From assembly GCA_013824015.1 (NCBI GenBank), contig PNNC01000029.1, positions 1 to 46,471 on the forward strand: a stretch of 46,471 nucleotides of DNA, in the 5' to 3' direction. The translations under genes were made by a program, and so were the position numbers. Positions within the stretch are counted from its first letter, which is position 1; every line of letters begins with the position of its first letter. The notes under the pieces were generated by a model. The model was not told where the DNA came from. It made no database searches and saw only the letters and a list, made by a program, of their open reading frames with translations. Shown piece after piece: positions 16,218 to 24,639 of the stretch. This DNA is from Polaromonas sp. GTDB lineage: Bacteria > Pseudomonadota > Gammaproteobacteria > Burkholderiales > Burkholderiaceae_C.

Positions 16218-17547
16218 CTTTGTTCAACAGGGTTCGCACGTCGGAGGCATTCAGCTTGCGCACGGCGATGTTGTCTTTTACGCTGAGGGCGGCGGCATGG
16301 CCGATGGCGTGTCCGTAGCTGAAGCACTGCGCCGTCACGCGTGCCGACGCCATGGCTTCATGTTGTGCACTGAGGCAGCGCCCGCTTGCCAGCAGGGATT
16401 CGCCCTGAAGCGGCACAAAGCAGCCCAGCGGGATGTCGTAATAGTCCTCGTACAACCACGACAGGCGCGGCTTGACACCGCTGTGCAGCTCAATCGGCCA
16501 GGCCGAACGTGCAATCGCGTCGGTGCGCTTGCGGCCGCTTTCCACATCCTGGTTCTGCAGAGTGTCCATGCCGGCGATCTGGCGCGTCTGGCGCACACCG
16601 ACCTGTACGCCGGTGTCGTTGAGCGTGGCGTTTTCGCAGCCTGCAAGGCTGGCGCGGAAAAATTCCCAGTACTGGCGTACCTGGCGGCGGCCTTCGATTT
16701 CTGCCTCCGTCAGGTCGGCGGCAACCAGGGGATGCAGCTCGCGCCCGTCGCGTCCGAGGATGCGCGTGCAATTGCAGAGCAGTTCGTTCTCGCGCGGCGT
16801 CTGAAACAGGAAGGCCTTGGCCCGCGGCAGTTTGTAGTGGCCGGCTTCATTGGCGGCGATGATCGCGCTGGCCACGGCATCGGGCATGATGGAATCAGCG
16901 CCGTAGGTGCCCAGAAAACGCTGCACATCCACATTACCCATGCGGAAAATCATGGTGGGGTTTTGCACCTTGCCATCCTGTCCAACATGGGTGGGCAGGT
17001 CGGCCATCGCAAACAGGTCGGCGTCGCCGCTGGCGTCGACGGTGATCCGCGCCCGGATGTCGATCACGCCCTGCTTGGTATAGGCACGCACACCCTCGAT
17101 GCGCTCGCCGCCGTCCATGAACACGCCGATCACGGTGGCGTGGTAGATCACCTGCACGCCATGGCGCTGCACCAGTTCATCGCCGGTTTCGCGCCACGCC
17201 AGGGGCTCGTGCACCAGCGTCCAGGTATCGCCGTAACGCACAGGTCCGGTCAGGCCGCTGCGCGCATTCATCGCGGCGATGAATTCATCGACAAAACCGA
17301 AGACGATTTTTTCAGGTTTCCCGGCAGCGCCGGGACGTGCCAGGTACAGCCCGCAGACCGTGCCGGACAGGCCGGCCACTGCGGCGCCGCCGCAAAAGCC
17401 ATAACGCTCGAGCAGGATGACCTTCAATCCCTGGCGGGCAGCTGTGCAGGCGGCTGCCAGACCGGCCGCGCCGCCCCCGACCACCAGCACATCGGCCGTG
17501 ACTGTTTCCGCGGGACGTTTGTCCAGCAATTGCGATGGACTCGCCAT
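16195..17547 (-). CDS. FAD-dependent oxidoreductase (FAD_oxidored/PF12831-like)
   Basis: A 450-residue flavoprotein. Residues 19-32 form the Rossmann GxGxxG (VLVVGGGAAGLAAA), followed by LLERYGFCGGAAVAG with the Cys-Gly-Gly near the flavin that marks this family, and by VDASGDADLFAM, the second FAD contact. Members oxidise or reduce small organic acids and some are fumarate-reductase-like. Preceded by AAGGAG six bases before ATG, and ten bases after the TRAP large-permease stop, it belongs to the same operon. It probably carries out a redox step on the acid brought in by the TRAP transporter. Confidence 0.85.
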   Translation of the reverse strand: MASPSQLLDKRPAETVTADVLVVGGGAAGLAAACTAARQGLKVILLERYGFCGGAAVAGLSGTVCGLYLARPGAAGKPEKIVFGFVDEFIAAMNARSGLTGPVRYGDTWTLVHEPLAWRETGDELVQRHGVQVIYHATVIGVFMDGGERIEGVRAYTKQGVIDIRARITVDASGDADLFAMADLPTHVGQDGKVQNPTMIFRMGNVDVQRFLGTYGADSIMPDAVASAIIAANEAGHYKLPRAKAFLFQTPRENELLCNCTRILGRDGRELHPLVAADLTEAEIEGRRQVRQYWEFFRASLAGCENATLNDTGVQVGVRQTRQIAGMDTLQNQDVESGRKRTDAIARSAWPIELHSGVKPRLSWLYEDYYDIPLGCFVPLQGESLLASGRCLSAQHEAMASARVTAQCFSYGHAIGHAAALSVKDNIAVRKLNASDVRTLLNKDGARLDA

Positions 17548-17557
17548 GAGGACTCCT

Positions 17558-18877
17558 TCAGTTGTTAAGCATGGTGCGCGGCAACCACAGCGCGATTTCC
17601 GGGAAGGCCACGAGTGTCAGCAACGCCAGCACCTGGATACCGATGAAAGGCCAGACCGAGCGGAAAATGTCGCCCATCGTGATTCCCGGCGGGGCGGCGC
17701 CCTTGAGGTAGAACGCTGCCGGCCCGAAAGGCGGCGAGATGTAGGAGATCTGCATGTTCATGCAGAACAACACGCCGATCCAGATCGGGTCGAACCCGAG
17801 GGCCACCAGCACGGGCACGAAGATCGGCGCGGTCAGCAGCAGGATGCCGATCCAGTCGATGATGCAGCCCAGCACGATCCAGATCAGGTTGACGACCAGC
17901 AAAATGCCCCATTTGCCAATCGGCAGCCCGGCAATCAGGTCCTTGAGGTATTGCGTGCCGCCGGCGATGGTGTAGATGCCGATCAGTGCGGAGGCGCCGA
18001 AGAACAACCAGTACAACATGCAGGTGACCTTGGTGGTTTCCACCACGGCGCTGGACATGCCAGCCCAGGTGAGCCGCCGGTTCACTGCGGCGGCCAGCAC
18101 CGCACCGGCCACGCCAATGCCGGCAGCCTCGGTCGGTGTGGCGATGCCCATGTACAGGGAGCCGAGTACGCCAAAGGCGACTGCACCAGGCAGGATCAGC
18201 TTCTTCAGGTAGCCGATCTTCTCCATCAAGGGGATGTTGATCTCTTCCGGCGGAGCGGCTGGAGCGATTTCAGGCTTCAGGTAGGAGATCGTGATCACGT
18301 AGATGATGTAGAACCCGGCCAGCATGAGGCCCGGCAGAATGCCGGCCATGTAGAGCTGTCCGATGGAGGTGCCGGTGGTCAGCGCATACATGATCAGCAC
18401 CACACTGGGCGGTATCAACGTGGCCAGGCCGCCGCCGGCGCAGATCGATCCCAGCGCCAGCGATTTCCCGTAGCCGCGTTTGAGCATGGCCGGAAGCGCC
18501 ACAACGCCCATGGTGACGATCTCGGCGCCAATCACACCGACCATGGCGGCCATCAGGGCGCACGAGATGATCACGGCAACGGCAAGGCCGCCGCGGATGC
18601 GGCCGGACCAGACGTAGGCGGCCTTGAAGATGTCTTCGGCTATGCCTGCTTTTTCCAGCACCATCGCCATCAGGATGAAGAGCGGCACCGATACCAGGAT
18701 CTGGTTGCCCATCAGCGTGAAGACGCGGCTGACGATCAGGTTCAGCGTGTTGATGTCGAACAGCCAGACACCGAAAACCACGGCGATGGCACCGGTCGCG
18801 AACGCGATGGGCACGCCGACCACCAGCGCCGAGACCAGCGCCAGGAACAGAAGAAGGGTCAGGGTATCAACGGCCAT
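17558..18877 (-). CDS. dctM: TRAP transporter large permease (DctM)
   Basis: A 439-residue polytopic protein with about 12 membrane segments of the DctM/UIT family. It opens MAVDTLTLLLFLALVSALVVG and contains ICAGGGLATLIPPSVVLI and GGTQYL, usual DctM landmarks. It is the ion-coupled channel subunit, driven by a Na+ or proton gradient, working with the small subunit and the periplasmic receptor. The start at 18877 overlaps the end of dctQ by 11 bases; an upstream ATG at 18934 would extend far into it. Confidence 0.93.
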   Translation of the reverse strand: MAVDTLTLLLFLALVSALVVGVPIAFATGAIAVVFGVWLFDINTLNLIVSRVFTLMGNQILVSVPLFILMAMVLEKAGIAEDIFKAAYVWSGRIRGGLAVAVIISCALMAAMVGVIGAEIVTMGVVALPAMLKRGYGKSLALGSICAGGGLATLIPPSVVLIMYALTTGTSIGQLYMAGILPGLMLAGFYIIYVITISYLKPEIAPAAPPEEINIPLMEKIGYLKKLILPGAVAFGVLGSLYMGIATPTEAAGIGVAGAVLAAAVNRRLTWAGMSSAVVETTKVTCMLYWLFFGASALIGIYTIAGGTQYLKDLIAGLPIGKWGILLVVNLIWIVLGCIIDWIGILLLTAPIFVPVLVALGFDPIWIGVLFCMNMQISYISPPFGPAAFYLKGAAPPGITMGDIFRSVWPFIGIQVLALLTLVAFPEIALWLPRTMLNN

Positions 18878-19391
18878 GGTCGGTTTCTGCAGCAGGGTTG
18901 GGGGCAAGGCCGAGGTCGACCAGCAGATTGGCAAGGCCTTGCAGAAGCAGCAGGGCGCCGGCGACGGGGATGGCCAGTTTCACGGGCCAAAGGGCAGGGT
19001 TCCACAGCGTGCCGCTGCCTTCGTGTTCCCGGATGGAGGCGATGGCAAGCTCCCAGCCGAAATAAATCAAGGTGAGGCAATAGATCGAAAACAGGCAAAA
19101 AGCGATGATGTCGACGATCTTTTTGAGATTGCCGCCGCGGTCGGCGATAGGCTGGTACACCAGATCGACGATCACATGCTTGCGGTGCAGCAGGGTGAAG
19201 CCGCCGCCCAGCGCGTAGGCCATGCCGGCGAGATAGGTCATGGACTCATCCGCCCACAGCGACGGGGCGTTGAACACGCCGCGGCCGATGACTTCCTTGA
19301 GAATGATCAGGACAACCGCAACGATGAGCAGGCCGGCAATCCGGCCCACCCATTCGTTCACATGCCCCACAAAACGGACATAGTGGTTCAT
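18867..19391 (-). CDS. dctQ: TRAP transporter small permease (DctQ)
   Basis: A 174-residue protein with four predicted membrane segments, starting MNHYVRFVGHVNEWVGRIAG. It contains LWADESMTYLAGMAYALGGGF, the conserved ERxSR-like middle segment of DctQ. It links the receptor to the large permease. It starts five bases after the receptor stop and overlaps dctM, so expression is coupled. The ATG at 19391 was chosen over 19478, which lies inside the receptor gene. Confidence 0.92.
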   Translation of the reverse strand: MNHYVRFVGHVNEWVGRIAGLLIVAVVLIILKEVIGRGVFNAPSLWADESMTYLAGMAYALGGGFTLLHRKHVIVDLVYQPIADRGGNLKKIVDIIAFCLFSIYCLTLIYFGWELAIASIREHEGSGTLWNPALWPVKLAIPVAGALLLLQGLANLLVDLGLAPNPAAETDHGR

Positions 19392-19396
19392 GTTTG

Positions 19397-20437
19397 TCAG
19401 GCCAGCAGTTTCAGTTCGCGCAGGAAGGCGCGCTGGGACTCTGCGGCCTGCTTGGCGAGCGCTCCCTTGGCGGCCCATTCATCAACAACGCCCTGGGCGA
19501 TCTGGCGCGCACGTGTGAGGTCGGCGTCGGACCAGGCAACCAGTTCCACGCCCTTCTTCTTGACTTCTTCGGCCACGCGTTTGTCGTTCTCGGCGATGCG
19601 GCTGACCTGCGTCGTGGAGAATTCGCGCCAGGTGCGTTCCAGGATCTGCTTGACGTCATCCGGCAGGCCTTTCCAGGCGCTGGTGTTGACCGTGAAATCC
19701 TGGATGGGCATGGAGTGAAAGCCCGGGAAAGTGGCGTACCTGGCGACTTCGAAAAAGCCGACCTTGGCGTTGACCGACAGCGTTGACCAGTCCACGCTGT
19801 CCACGATGCCTTTTTCGAGGGCCGAGTAGGCTTCACCGCCCGGCAACACCACGATGGATGCGCCCATCTTGGCGATGGTTTCTGCTGCGATGCCCTGGGC
19901 GCCACGGTGTTTGATGCCCTTGAAGTCCTCAGGGCGACGGATGGGCTTTTTGGAGGTCAGCGATTCCACGCCCCACCAGGTCGCGCCGACGGTATGCGCA
20001 TTGAAGCGGGCGTAGGCCTTGCGCAGCATGTCCATGCCGCCTTTTTCGTACAGCCAGCGGTTCTGTTGTTCGGGCGTGCGGTAGCCGAAGGCGAAGTCGC
20101 CAATGACGGCAAGTGCCGGCTCTTTGCCTGCCCAGTAGCCGGGATAGGTGGATTGTCCTTGCAGCACATTCTGGCTGACAGCATCCAGGGTCTCGAAAGC
20201 GCCGACCACCGCGCCGGCTGCGAAGGTCTGGATCTCCAGCCTGCCGCCGGTGTTGACCTTGACCTTTTCGGCAAATTCCTCGAAGTACTTGAAGGTGTCT
20301 TCACCAGCGCCCCAGAGGGTCTGAACCCGCCATTTGGTCGCTTTCTGGCCGAGCACGATCGCCGGCATGCCGGCGATCAGCGCAGTGGAAGACGCGGCCA
20401 CCGCCTGCAGGACCTTGCGTCGATTAAATGTGCTCAT
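19397..20437 (-). CDS. dctP: TRAP transporter solute receptor (DctP)
   Basis: A 346-residue periplasmic receptor with a signal peptide that begins STFNRRKVLQAVAAS; the Arg pair makes Tat export possible. KWRVQTLWGAG is the first strand, and KGIKHRGAQG around residue 175 carries the conserved Arg that binds the ligand carboxylate. It resembles the mannitol/chloroaromatic TRAP subgroup, whose true ligands are often 2-oxo or aromatic acids. CAGGAGA is the ribosome site. A TATTGGT-N8-ACCAATA dyad lies 39-60 bases upstream and probably binds the GntR protein encoded next door. Confidence 0.92.
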   Translation of the reverse strand: MSTFNRRKVLQAVAASSTALIAGMPAIVLGQKATKWRVQTLWGAGEDTFKYFEEFAEKVKVNTGGRLEIQTFAAGAVVGAFETLDAVSQNVLQGQSTYPGYWAGKEPALAVIGDFAFGYRTPEQQNRWLYEKGGMDMLRKAYARFNAHTVGATWWGVESLTSKKPIRRPEDFKGIKHRGAQGIAAETIAKMGASIVVLPGGEAYSALEKGIVDSVDWSTLSVNAKVGFFEVARYATFPGFHSMPIQDFTVNTSAWKGLPDDVKQILERTWREFSTTQVSRIAENDKRVAEEVKKKGVELVAWSDADLTRARQIAQGVVDEWAAKGALAKQAAESQRAFLRELKLLA

Positions 20438-20475
20438 TGTTGTCTCCTGGGTTGATCGTGAAAAACGGGACGCTG

Positions 20476-20497
20476 TATTGGTATATTTGAACCAATA
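20476..20497. promoter_or_regulatory. Candidate GntR operator upstream of dctP
   Basis: TATTGGT-N8-ACCAATA with perfect 7-bp arms, in the AT-rich gap between gntR and dctP. It shares the TGGT..ACCA core with the dyad upstream of gntR at 21227-21249. Confidence 0.55.
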
Positions 20498-20541
20498 TCA
20501 GTAATATATTACAGGGCTCAAAAAAAACCATAGGGTTTTCA

Positions 20542-21222
20542 CTAGCTCTTGAGGCTGTCCCGCGTACCCAGCAGATCCCGGGTGAACTGGTCGGCGATAT
20601 CGCTGACATGGTCGCATTGCCGCGCCACCTGGGCTTCGTCGCGTGCCACGATGGCCCGGGTCAGGGCCGCATGTGCAGGACCCACCACCGGCAGGTTGTT
20701 GAACGCGCGATGATGGGCAAAATAAAACCGTTGTGACAAGGTATGCAAGGGGCGCAGGGCCCGTTCTGCGAACTTGTTGCGCGCGCATTGCGCGACAAAA
20801 CGCTTGATCTGGAAATGGAATTGCAGGTAGGCCTCGACCTGTTGCGTTTCCCCGGCGTGTTGTATGCCGTCGGCCATCTCCAGCAGTTGTTTGCGTTCGT
20901 CGTCGGTGCACCGGACAGAAGCCCGAATCGACACCAGTTTTTCCAGCACGCGCCGGGCATCGAGCACGGCCATCTGGTCCTCGACCGAAATTTCAGTCAC
21001 GACGATGCCTGCGCGCCGGATCACTGTCACCAGGCCGTCCATGGCCATGCTGGCGACGGCCTCGCGAACCGGCGTTCTGCCGATGTCGAGCAACTCGCTG
21101 AGCGACCCCTCGGTCCAGACAGAACCGGGCGGCAGCAGCAGGGTGACAAAACGCGTTTCTAGTTCCCTGCGCGCCCGGTCCACCAGGGTGGTCTCGTTGG
21201 TGAAATTCAAATTCTTGTGCAT
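20542..21222 (-). CDS. GntR-family (FadR/FCD-type) transcriptional regulator
   Basis: A 226-residue regulator: N-terminal GntR winged helix (residues 10-75; LPPGSVWTEGSLSELLDIGRTPVREA with the DNA-reading RTPVREA) and an FCD all-helical ligand domain (about 85-215) with metal-type residues such as His in YLQFHFQIK. It is read in the same direction as, and 104 bases upstream of, the TRAP-FAD-crotonase-CoA-transferase genes. A CTGGTAT dyad lies at its own start and a related one before dctP, so it is probably the autoregulated repressor of this operon, released by the acid substrate. The same frame stays open far upstream to 21963, but that extension has no family similarity. Confidence 0.9.
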   Translation of the reverse strand: MHKNLNFTNETTLVDRARRELETRFVTLLLPPGSVWTEGSLSELLDIGRTPVREAVASMAMDGLVTVIRRAGIVVTEISVEDQMAVLDARRVLEKLVSIRASVRCTDDERKQLLEMADGIQHAGETQQVEAYLQFHFQIKRFVAQCARNKFAERALRPLHTLSQRFYFAHHRAFNNLPVVGPAHAALTRAIVARDEAQVARQCDHVSDIADQFTRDLLGTRDSLKS

Positions 21223-21226
21223 ATCG

Positions 21227-21249
21227 CTGGTATGTTGGTGAAATACCAG
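21227..21249. promoter_or_regulatory. Candidate GntR autoregulatory operator
   Basis: CTGGTAT-N9-ATACCAG lies 5-27 bases upstream of the gntR start codon. The perfect 7-bp arms share the TGGT..ACCA core with the dctP-proximal dyad. Binding would block the gntR ribosome and promoter region. Confidence 0.5.
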
Positions 21250-21435
21250 TGAAGGATAGCGCGAATTTGGCGACAAAAACCGGCAACCGGGCTGATCGCC
21301 CGGACGGGGGTGGTATCGGGACCAGCGGAGGGCAGCTCCTGCGCGCCGTTTCGCCCGATCACCAAAGCCGCTTGCGGCTTCGGGGTAAAGTTGGGAGTTC
21401 GCGCAATCGGCGCATTTACTCTGAAAGTTGATTCC

Positions 21436-21786
21436 ATGGCACTGACCACCACCCCCTCCGGCCTCCAATATGAAGACACCGTGCTCGGCACCGGTGCGAT
21501 TGCCAAGGCGGGCCAGCATGTCCGGGTGCATTACACCGGCTGGCTCTACAACGATGGCGTCCAGGGCGCCAAGTTCGATTCGAGCAAGGACCGTGGCGAC
21601 CCGTTCCAGTTTTCGCTGGGCGCGGGCCAGGTCATCAAGGGCTGGGACGAAGGCGTGCAGGGCATGTCGGTGGGTGGGACACGCCGGCTGATCATTCCCG
21701 CTGAGCTTGGCTACGGTGCGCGCGGCGCCGGCGGCGTGATCCCGCCGAATGCCACGCTGCTGTTCGAGGTCGATTTCCTGGGTTGA
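21436..21786 (+). CDS. FKBP-type peptidyl-prolyl cis-trans isomerase
   Basis: A 116-residue single-domain FKBP without signal peptide, hence cytoplasmic. The active-site residues are present: VRVHYTGWLYNDG, GAKFDSSKDRG, FSLGAGQVIKGWDEG and PAELGYGARG..IPPNATLLFEVDFL. It speeds proline isomerisation during protein folding. The start at 21436 is the first ATG that fits the family; upstream in the same frame there is only the leader, which contains a small dyad AAGCCGC-TT-GCGGCTT at 21365-21380. It is followed by the 143-bp palindrome. Confidence 0.92.
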   Translation: MALTTTPSGLQYEDTVLGTGAIAKAGQHVRVHYTGWLYNDGVQGAKFDSSKDRGDPFQFSLGAGQVIKGWDEGVQGMSVGGTRRLIIPAELGYGARGAGGVIPPNATLLFEVDFLG

Positions 21787-21808
21787 TTTTTTTGATTGCA
21801 CGCGGCCC

Positions 21809-21951
21809 GGGCATTTCCAGAAATTCAGTTTTTTGGGATGACGTGCAAGGCGCGCGGCGCGCAGGACACCGGAATGCACTTGGGTGCATGAGGATTCCGA
21901 GCACCGCGCAACGCCGCAATTCGCCCAAAAAATGGATTTATGGGAACGCCC
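21809..21951. repeat. 143-bp imperfect palindrome between the FKBP gene and pncB
   Basis: The left arm GGGCATTTCCAGAAAT...TTTTTTGGG and the right arm (read in reverse complement GGGCGTTCCCATAAAT...TTTTTTGGG) pair along most of the length. At the centre is a perfect inner hairpin, ATGCAC-TTGG-GTGCAT (21874-21889), flanked by GGAAT / GATTCC. As RNA it would form one long hairpin ending five bases before the pncB start codon, covering its ribosome site. It looks like a dispersed intergenic palindromic element. Confidence 0.75.
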
Positions 21952-21955
21952 AACG

Positions 21956-23152
21956 ATGATCATTACCAGCCTGCTTGATACTGACCTCTACAAGTTCACG
22001 ATGATGCAGGTGGTGCTGCACCAGTTTCCGGGGGCGCAGGTCGAGTACCGCTTCAAGTGCCGCAATGCCGGCGCGCCCGGCATCGGGGACCTGGCGCCTT
22101 ACGTGCGCGAGATCCGTGAAGAAATACGCCTGTTGTGCAGCCTGCAGTTCCAGGATGCCGAGCTGGCCTACCTGCGCGCGATGCGTTTCATCAAGAGCGA
22201 TTTTGTCGATTTTCTGGGGCTGTTCCGCCTGAACGAAAAATACGTCAGCGTCACCGCGCTGCCGTCCGGCGAGATCGAGGTGGTGATCGAAGGCCCCTGG
22301 CTGCACACCATCCTGTTCGAGATCCCGGTGCTGGCCATCATCAACGAGGTCTATTTCCGCAACACGCAGAAGCTGGCCGACGTGATGGAAGGGCGCAAGC
22401 GCCTGGACACCAAGATCGGGCAACTCAAGGCCAACGGACTGGCCGAGCTGAAGATCGCCGACTACGGCACGCGTCGCCGCTTTGGCAAGGCCTGGCACGA
22501 GGAGGTGTTGCGCACCCTCAGCGCGCGGCTGGGCACCGGCCCCAACGGCCAGTTCGCCGGCACCAGCAATGTCCTGTTTGCGATGAAGCTGGGTTTGACG
22601 CCGCTGGGCACCATGGCGCATGAATACCTTCAGGCCTGCCAGGCGCTGGGCCCCCGGCTGCGCGACAGCCAGGTGTTTGCCTTCGAGTCCTGGGCGAAGG
22701 AGTACCGCGGCGACCTCGGCATTGCGCTGAGCGATGTTTACGGCATGAGCGCCTTCCTGCGCGACTTCGACATGTATTTCTGCAAGCTGTTCGACGGCGC
22801 GCGCCATGACAGCGGTGACCCGTTTCAATGGGGTGAACGCATGCTGGCGCACTACGCCAAAAACCGGGTCGATCCCAAAACCAAGACGCTGATCTTCAGC
22901 GACGGCCTGACGATTCCGCGCACCGTCGAGCTGTATTCGCAGTTCAAGGGCCGCTGCCAGCTGGCCTTCGGCATAGGCACCAACCTGACCAACGACCTTG
23001 GCTACGAGCCGCTGCAAATTGTCATCAAGATGGTGCGCTGCAACGGTCAACCGGTGGCCAAGCTGTCGGATACACCGTCGAAAAACATGTGTGACGACGA
23101 AAAATACCTGGCTTACCTGCGTCAGGTGTTTGACATCGCGGCACCGGGATAA
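21956..23152 (+). CDS. pncB: Nicotinate phosphoribosyltransferase
   Basis: A 398-residue enzyme of NAD salvage that joins nicotinate to PRPP, using ATP, to give nicotinate mononucleotide. Family features: [17 protein letters not shown] at the N-terminus, [22 protein letters not shown] (whose His is the phosphorylated residue in the family) and [13 protein letters not shown]. The start at 21956 matches the usual N-terminus; the frame is also open from 21884, inside the palindrome, but that part is not conserved protein. The normal Shine-Dalgarno is weak (GGGAAC) and lies within the right arm of the palindrome. Confidence 0.95.
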   Translation: MIITSLLDTDLYKFTMMQVVLHQFPGAQVEYRFKCRNAGAPGIGDLAPYVREIREEIRLLCSLQFQDAELAYLRAMRFIKSDFVDFLGLFRLNEKYVSVTALPSGEIEVVIEGPWLHTILFEIPVLAIINEVYFRNTQKLADVMEGRKRLDTKIGQLKANGLAELKIADYGTRRRFGKAWHEEVLRTLSARLGTGPNGQFAGTSNVLFAMKLGLTPLGTMAHEYLQACQALGPRLRDSQVFAFESWAKEYRGDLGIALSDVYGMSAFLRDFDMYFCKLFDGARHDSGDPFQWGERMLAHYAKNRVDPKTKTLIFSDGLTIPRTVELYSQFKGRCQLAFGIGTNLTNDLGYEPLQIVIKMVRCNGQPVAKLSDTPSKNMCDDEKYLAYLRQVFDIAAPG

Positions 23153-23195
23153 TCATGGGCGGGCCTTCGCCCTGCTTTTGGACAATGGAGACACC

Positions 23196-24605
23196 ATGAA
23201 AAAATCACGCTGGGCCGTCGCTGCGGCCTTGTTGCTGGCTCTGCCGGGGCTGGCCCTGGCGGCCGACTTTGACGGCAGCCGGCTGTCGCCGCTGTGGGGG
23301 GTGCCGTTTGCCGGCCTGCTGCTGTCGATCGCGCTGATGCCCCTGCTGATGCCGGCGTTCTGGCACCACCATTTCGGCAAGGTGGCCGCGGCCTGGACGC
23401 TGGCGTTTTTTGTTCCCTTCGCGCTGATGTTCGGGCTTCCGGTGGCCGGTATCAGCCTGGTTCATGCGCTGGTGGCGGAGTACATCCCCTTCATCATCCT
23501 GCTGACGGCGCTGTTCACCGTGGCCGGCGGCATTTTCATCCGCGGCAACCTGCACGGCAGTCCCGCGCTGAACGCCGGCCTGCTGCTGATCGGCGCCGTG
23601 CTGGCGAGTTTCATGGGCACCACCGGCGCTTCCATGCTGATGATCCGGCCGCTGATCCGCGCCAATGACAATCGCAAGCACAGCGCACACATCGTGGTGT
23701 TCTTCATCTTCATCGTGTCCAATGCCGGGGGCTCGCTGACGCCGCTGGGCGACCCGCCGCTGTTCCTCGGCTTCCTGAAAGGCGTTGATTTTTTCTGGAC
23801 GCTCAAGCACATCTTCCCGGAAACCCTGTTCCTGATCGGCAGCCTGCTGGTGATCTTTTATCTGCTGGACAGCTGGTACTACCGCAACGAGGGCGTGCAG
23901 CCGGTGGACCCGACGCCGGATACCCAGCGACTGGGCTTTGACGGCGCTTTCAACTTCGGCCTGCTCGCGGGTATTGCCGGGCTGGTGTTGCTCAGCGGTT
24001 TCTGGAAATCCCCGGTGGTGTTCGACATTTATGGCACCGAGGTCGGCTTGCCCGGCCTGGTGCGTGATGCCGGGCTGATTGCCATCACCGTGCTGTCACT
24101 CAGGCTCACCGCCGCCAAGGTGCATGAGGACAACCAGTTTTCCTGGGGGCCGATGGCCGAGGTGGCCAAGCTGTTTGCGGGCATCTTCCTGACCATCATC
24201 CCGGTGATTGCCATGCTCAAGGCCGGCACCAGCGGGCCGTTTGGCGCCGTGGTGTCTGCCGTCACCCGGCCGGATGGGCAGCCCGACCCGGCGATGTATT
24301 TCTGGGCTGCCGGCACCCTGAGTTCCTTTCTGGACAACGCGCCGACCTACCTGGTGTTTTTCAACACCGCCGGCGGCGATCCGCAGGTCCTCATGACAAC
24401 GCTGGCGCCGACCCTGGCGGCGATTTCCGCGGGCGCCGTGTTCATGGGCGCCAACACCTACATCGGCAACGCGCCCAACCTGATGGTCAAGGCGATTGCC
24501 GAGGACCGCGGTGTCAAGATGCCCAGCTTCTTCGGCTACATGGCCTGGTCGGGCGCAGTGCTGATCCCGCTGTTTGTCGTGATGACCTTCATCTGGTTCA
24601 GATAA
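23196..24605 (+). CDS. Sodium:proton antiporter, NhaD/ArsB-type ion transporter
   Basis: A 469-residue membrane protein with a cleavable-looking N-terminal segment (MKKSRWAVAAALLLALPGLALA) and about 12 further helices. It contains SNAGGSLTPLGDPPLFLGFL and LSSFLDNAPTYLVFFN, the two inverted-repeat ion-site motifs of the NhaD/CitM/ArsB superfamily. It most likely exchanges Na+ for H+, although carboxylate transport cannot be excluded. TGGAGA precedes the ATG. It is 43 bases from pncB and on the same strand, with a short gap to the dehydrogenase downstream, so loose cotranscription is possible. Confidence 0.88.
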   Translation: MKKSRWAVAAALLLALPGLALAADFDGSRLSPLWGVPFAGLLLSIALMPLLMPAFWHHHFGKVAAAWTLAFFVPFALMFGLPVAGISLVHALVAEYIPFIILLTALFTVAGGIFIRGNLHGSPALNAGLLLIGAVLASFMGTTGASMLMIRPLIRANDNRKHSAHIVVFFIFIVSNAGGSLTPLGDPPLFLGFLKGVDFFWTLKHIFPETLFLIGSLLVIFYLLDSWYYRNEGVQPVDPTPDTQRLGFDGAFNFGLLAGIAGLVLLSGFWKSPVVFDIYGTEVGLPGLVRDAGLIAITVLSLRLTAAKVHEDNQFSWGPMAEVAKLFAGIFLTIIPVIAMLKAGTSGPFGAVVSAVTRPDGQPDPAMYFWAAGTLSSFLDNAPTYLVFFNTAGGDPQVLMTTLAPTLAAISAGAVFMGANTYIGNAPNLMVKAIAEDRGVKMPSFFGYMAWSGAVLIPLFVVMTFIWFR

Positions 24606-24639
24606 CCGGTCATCCCTTTTGTCAACAAGAAAGACACTC

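Noticed and set aside
15715-17568. A 617-codon plus-strand frame opposite the FAD oxidoreductase
   Set aside because: It is antisense to a gene with clear FAD motifs, ribosome site and operon context; its translation shows no recognisable domain.
21884-21955. An upstream start for pncB
   Set aside because: The added 24 codons lie in the palindromic element and are not part of the family; ATG at 21956 gives the standard N-terminus.
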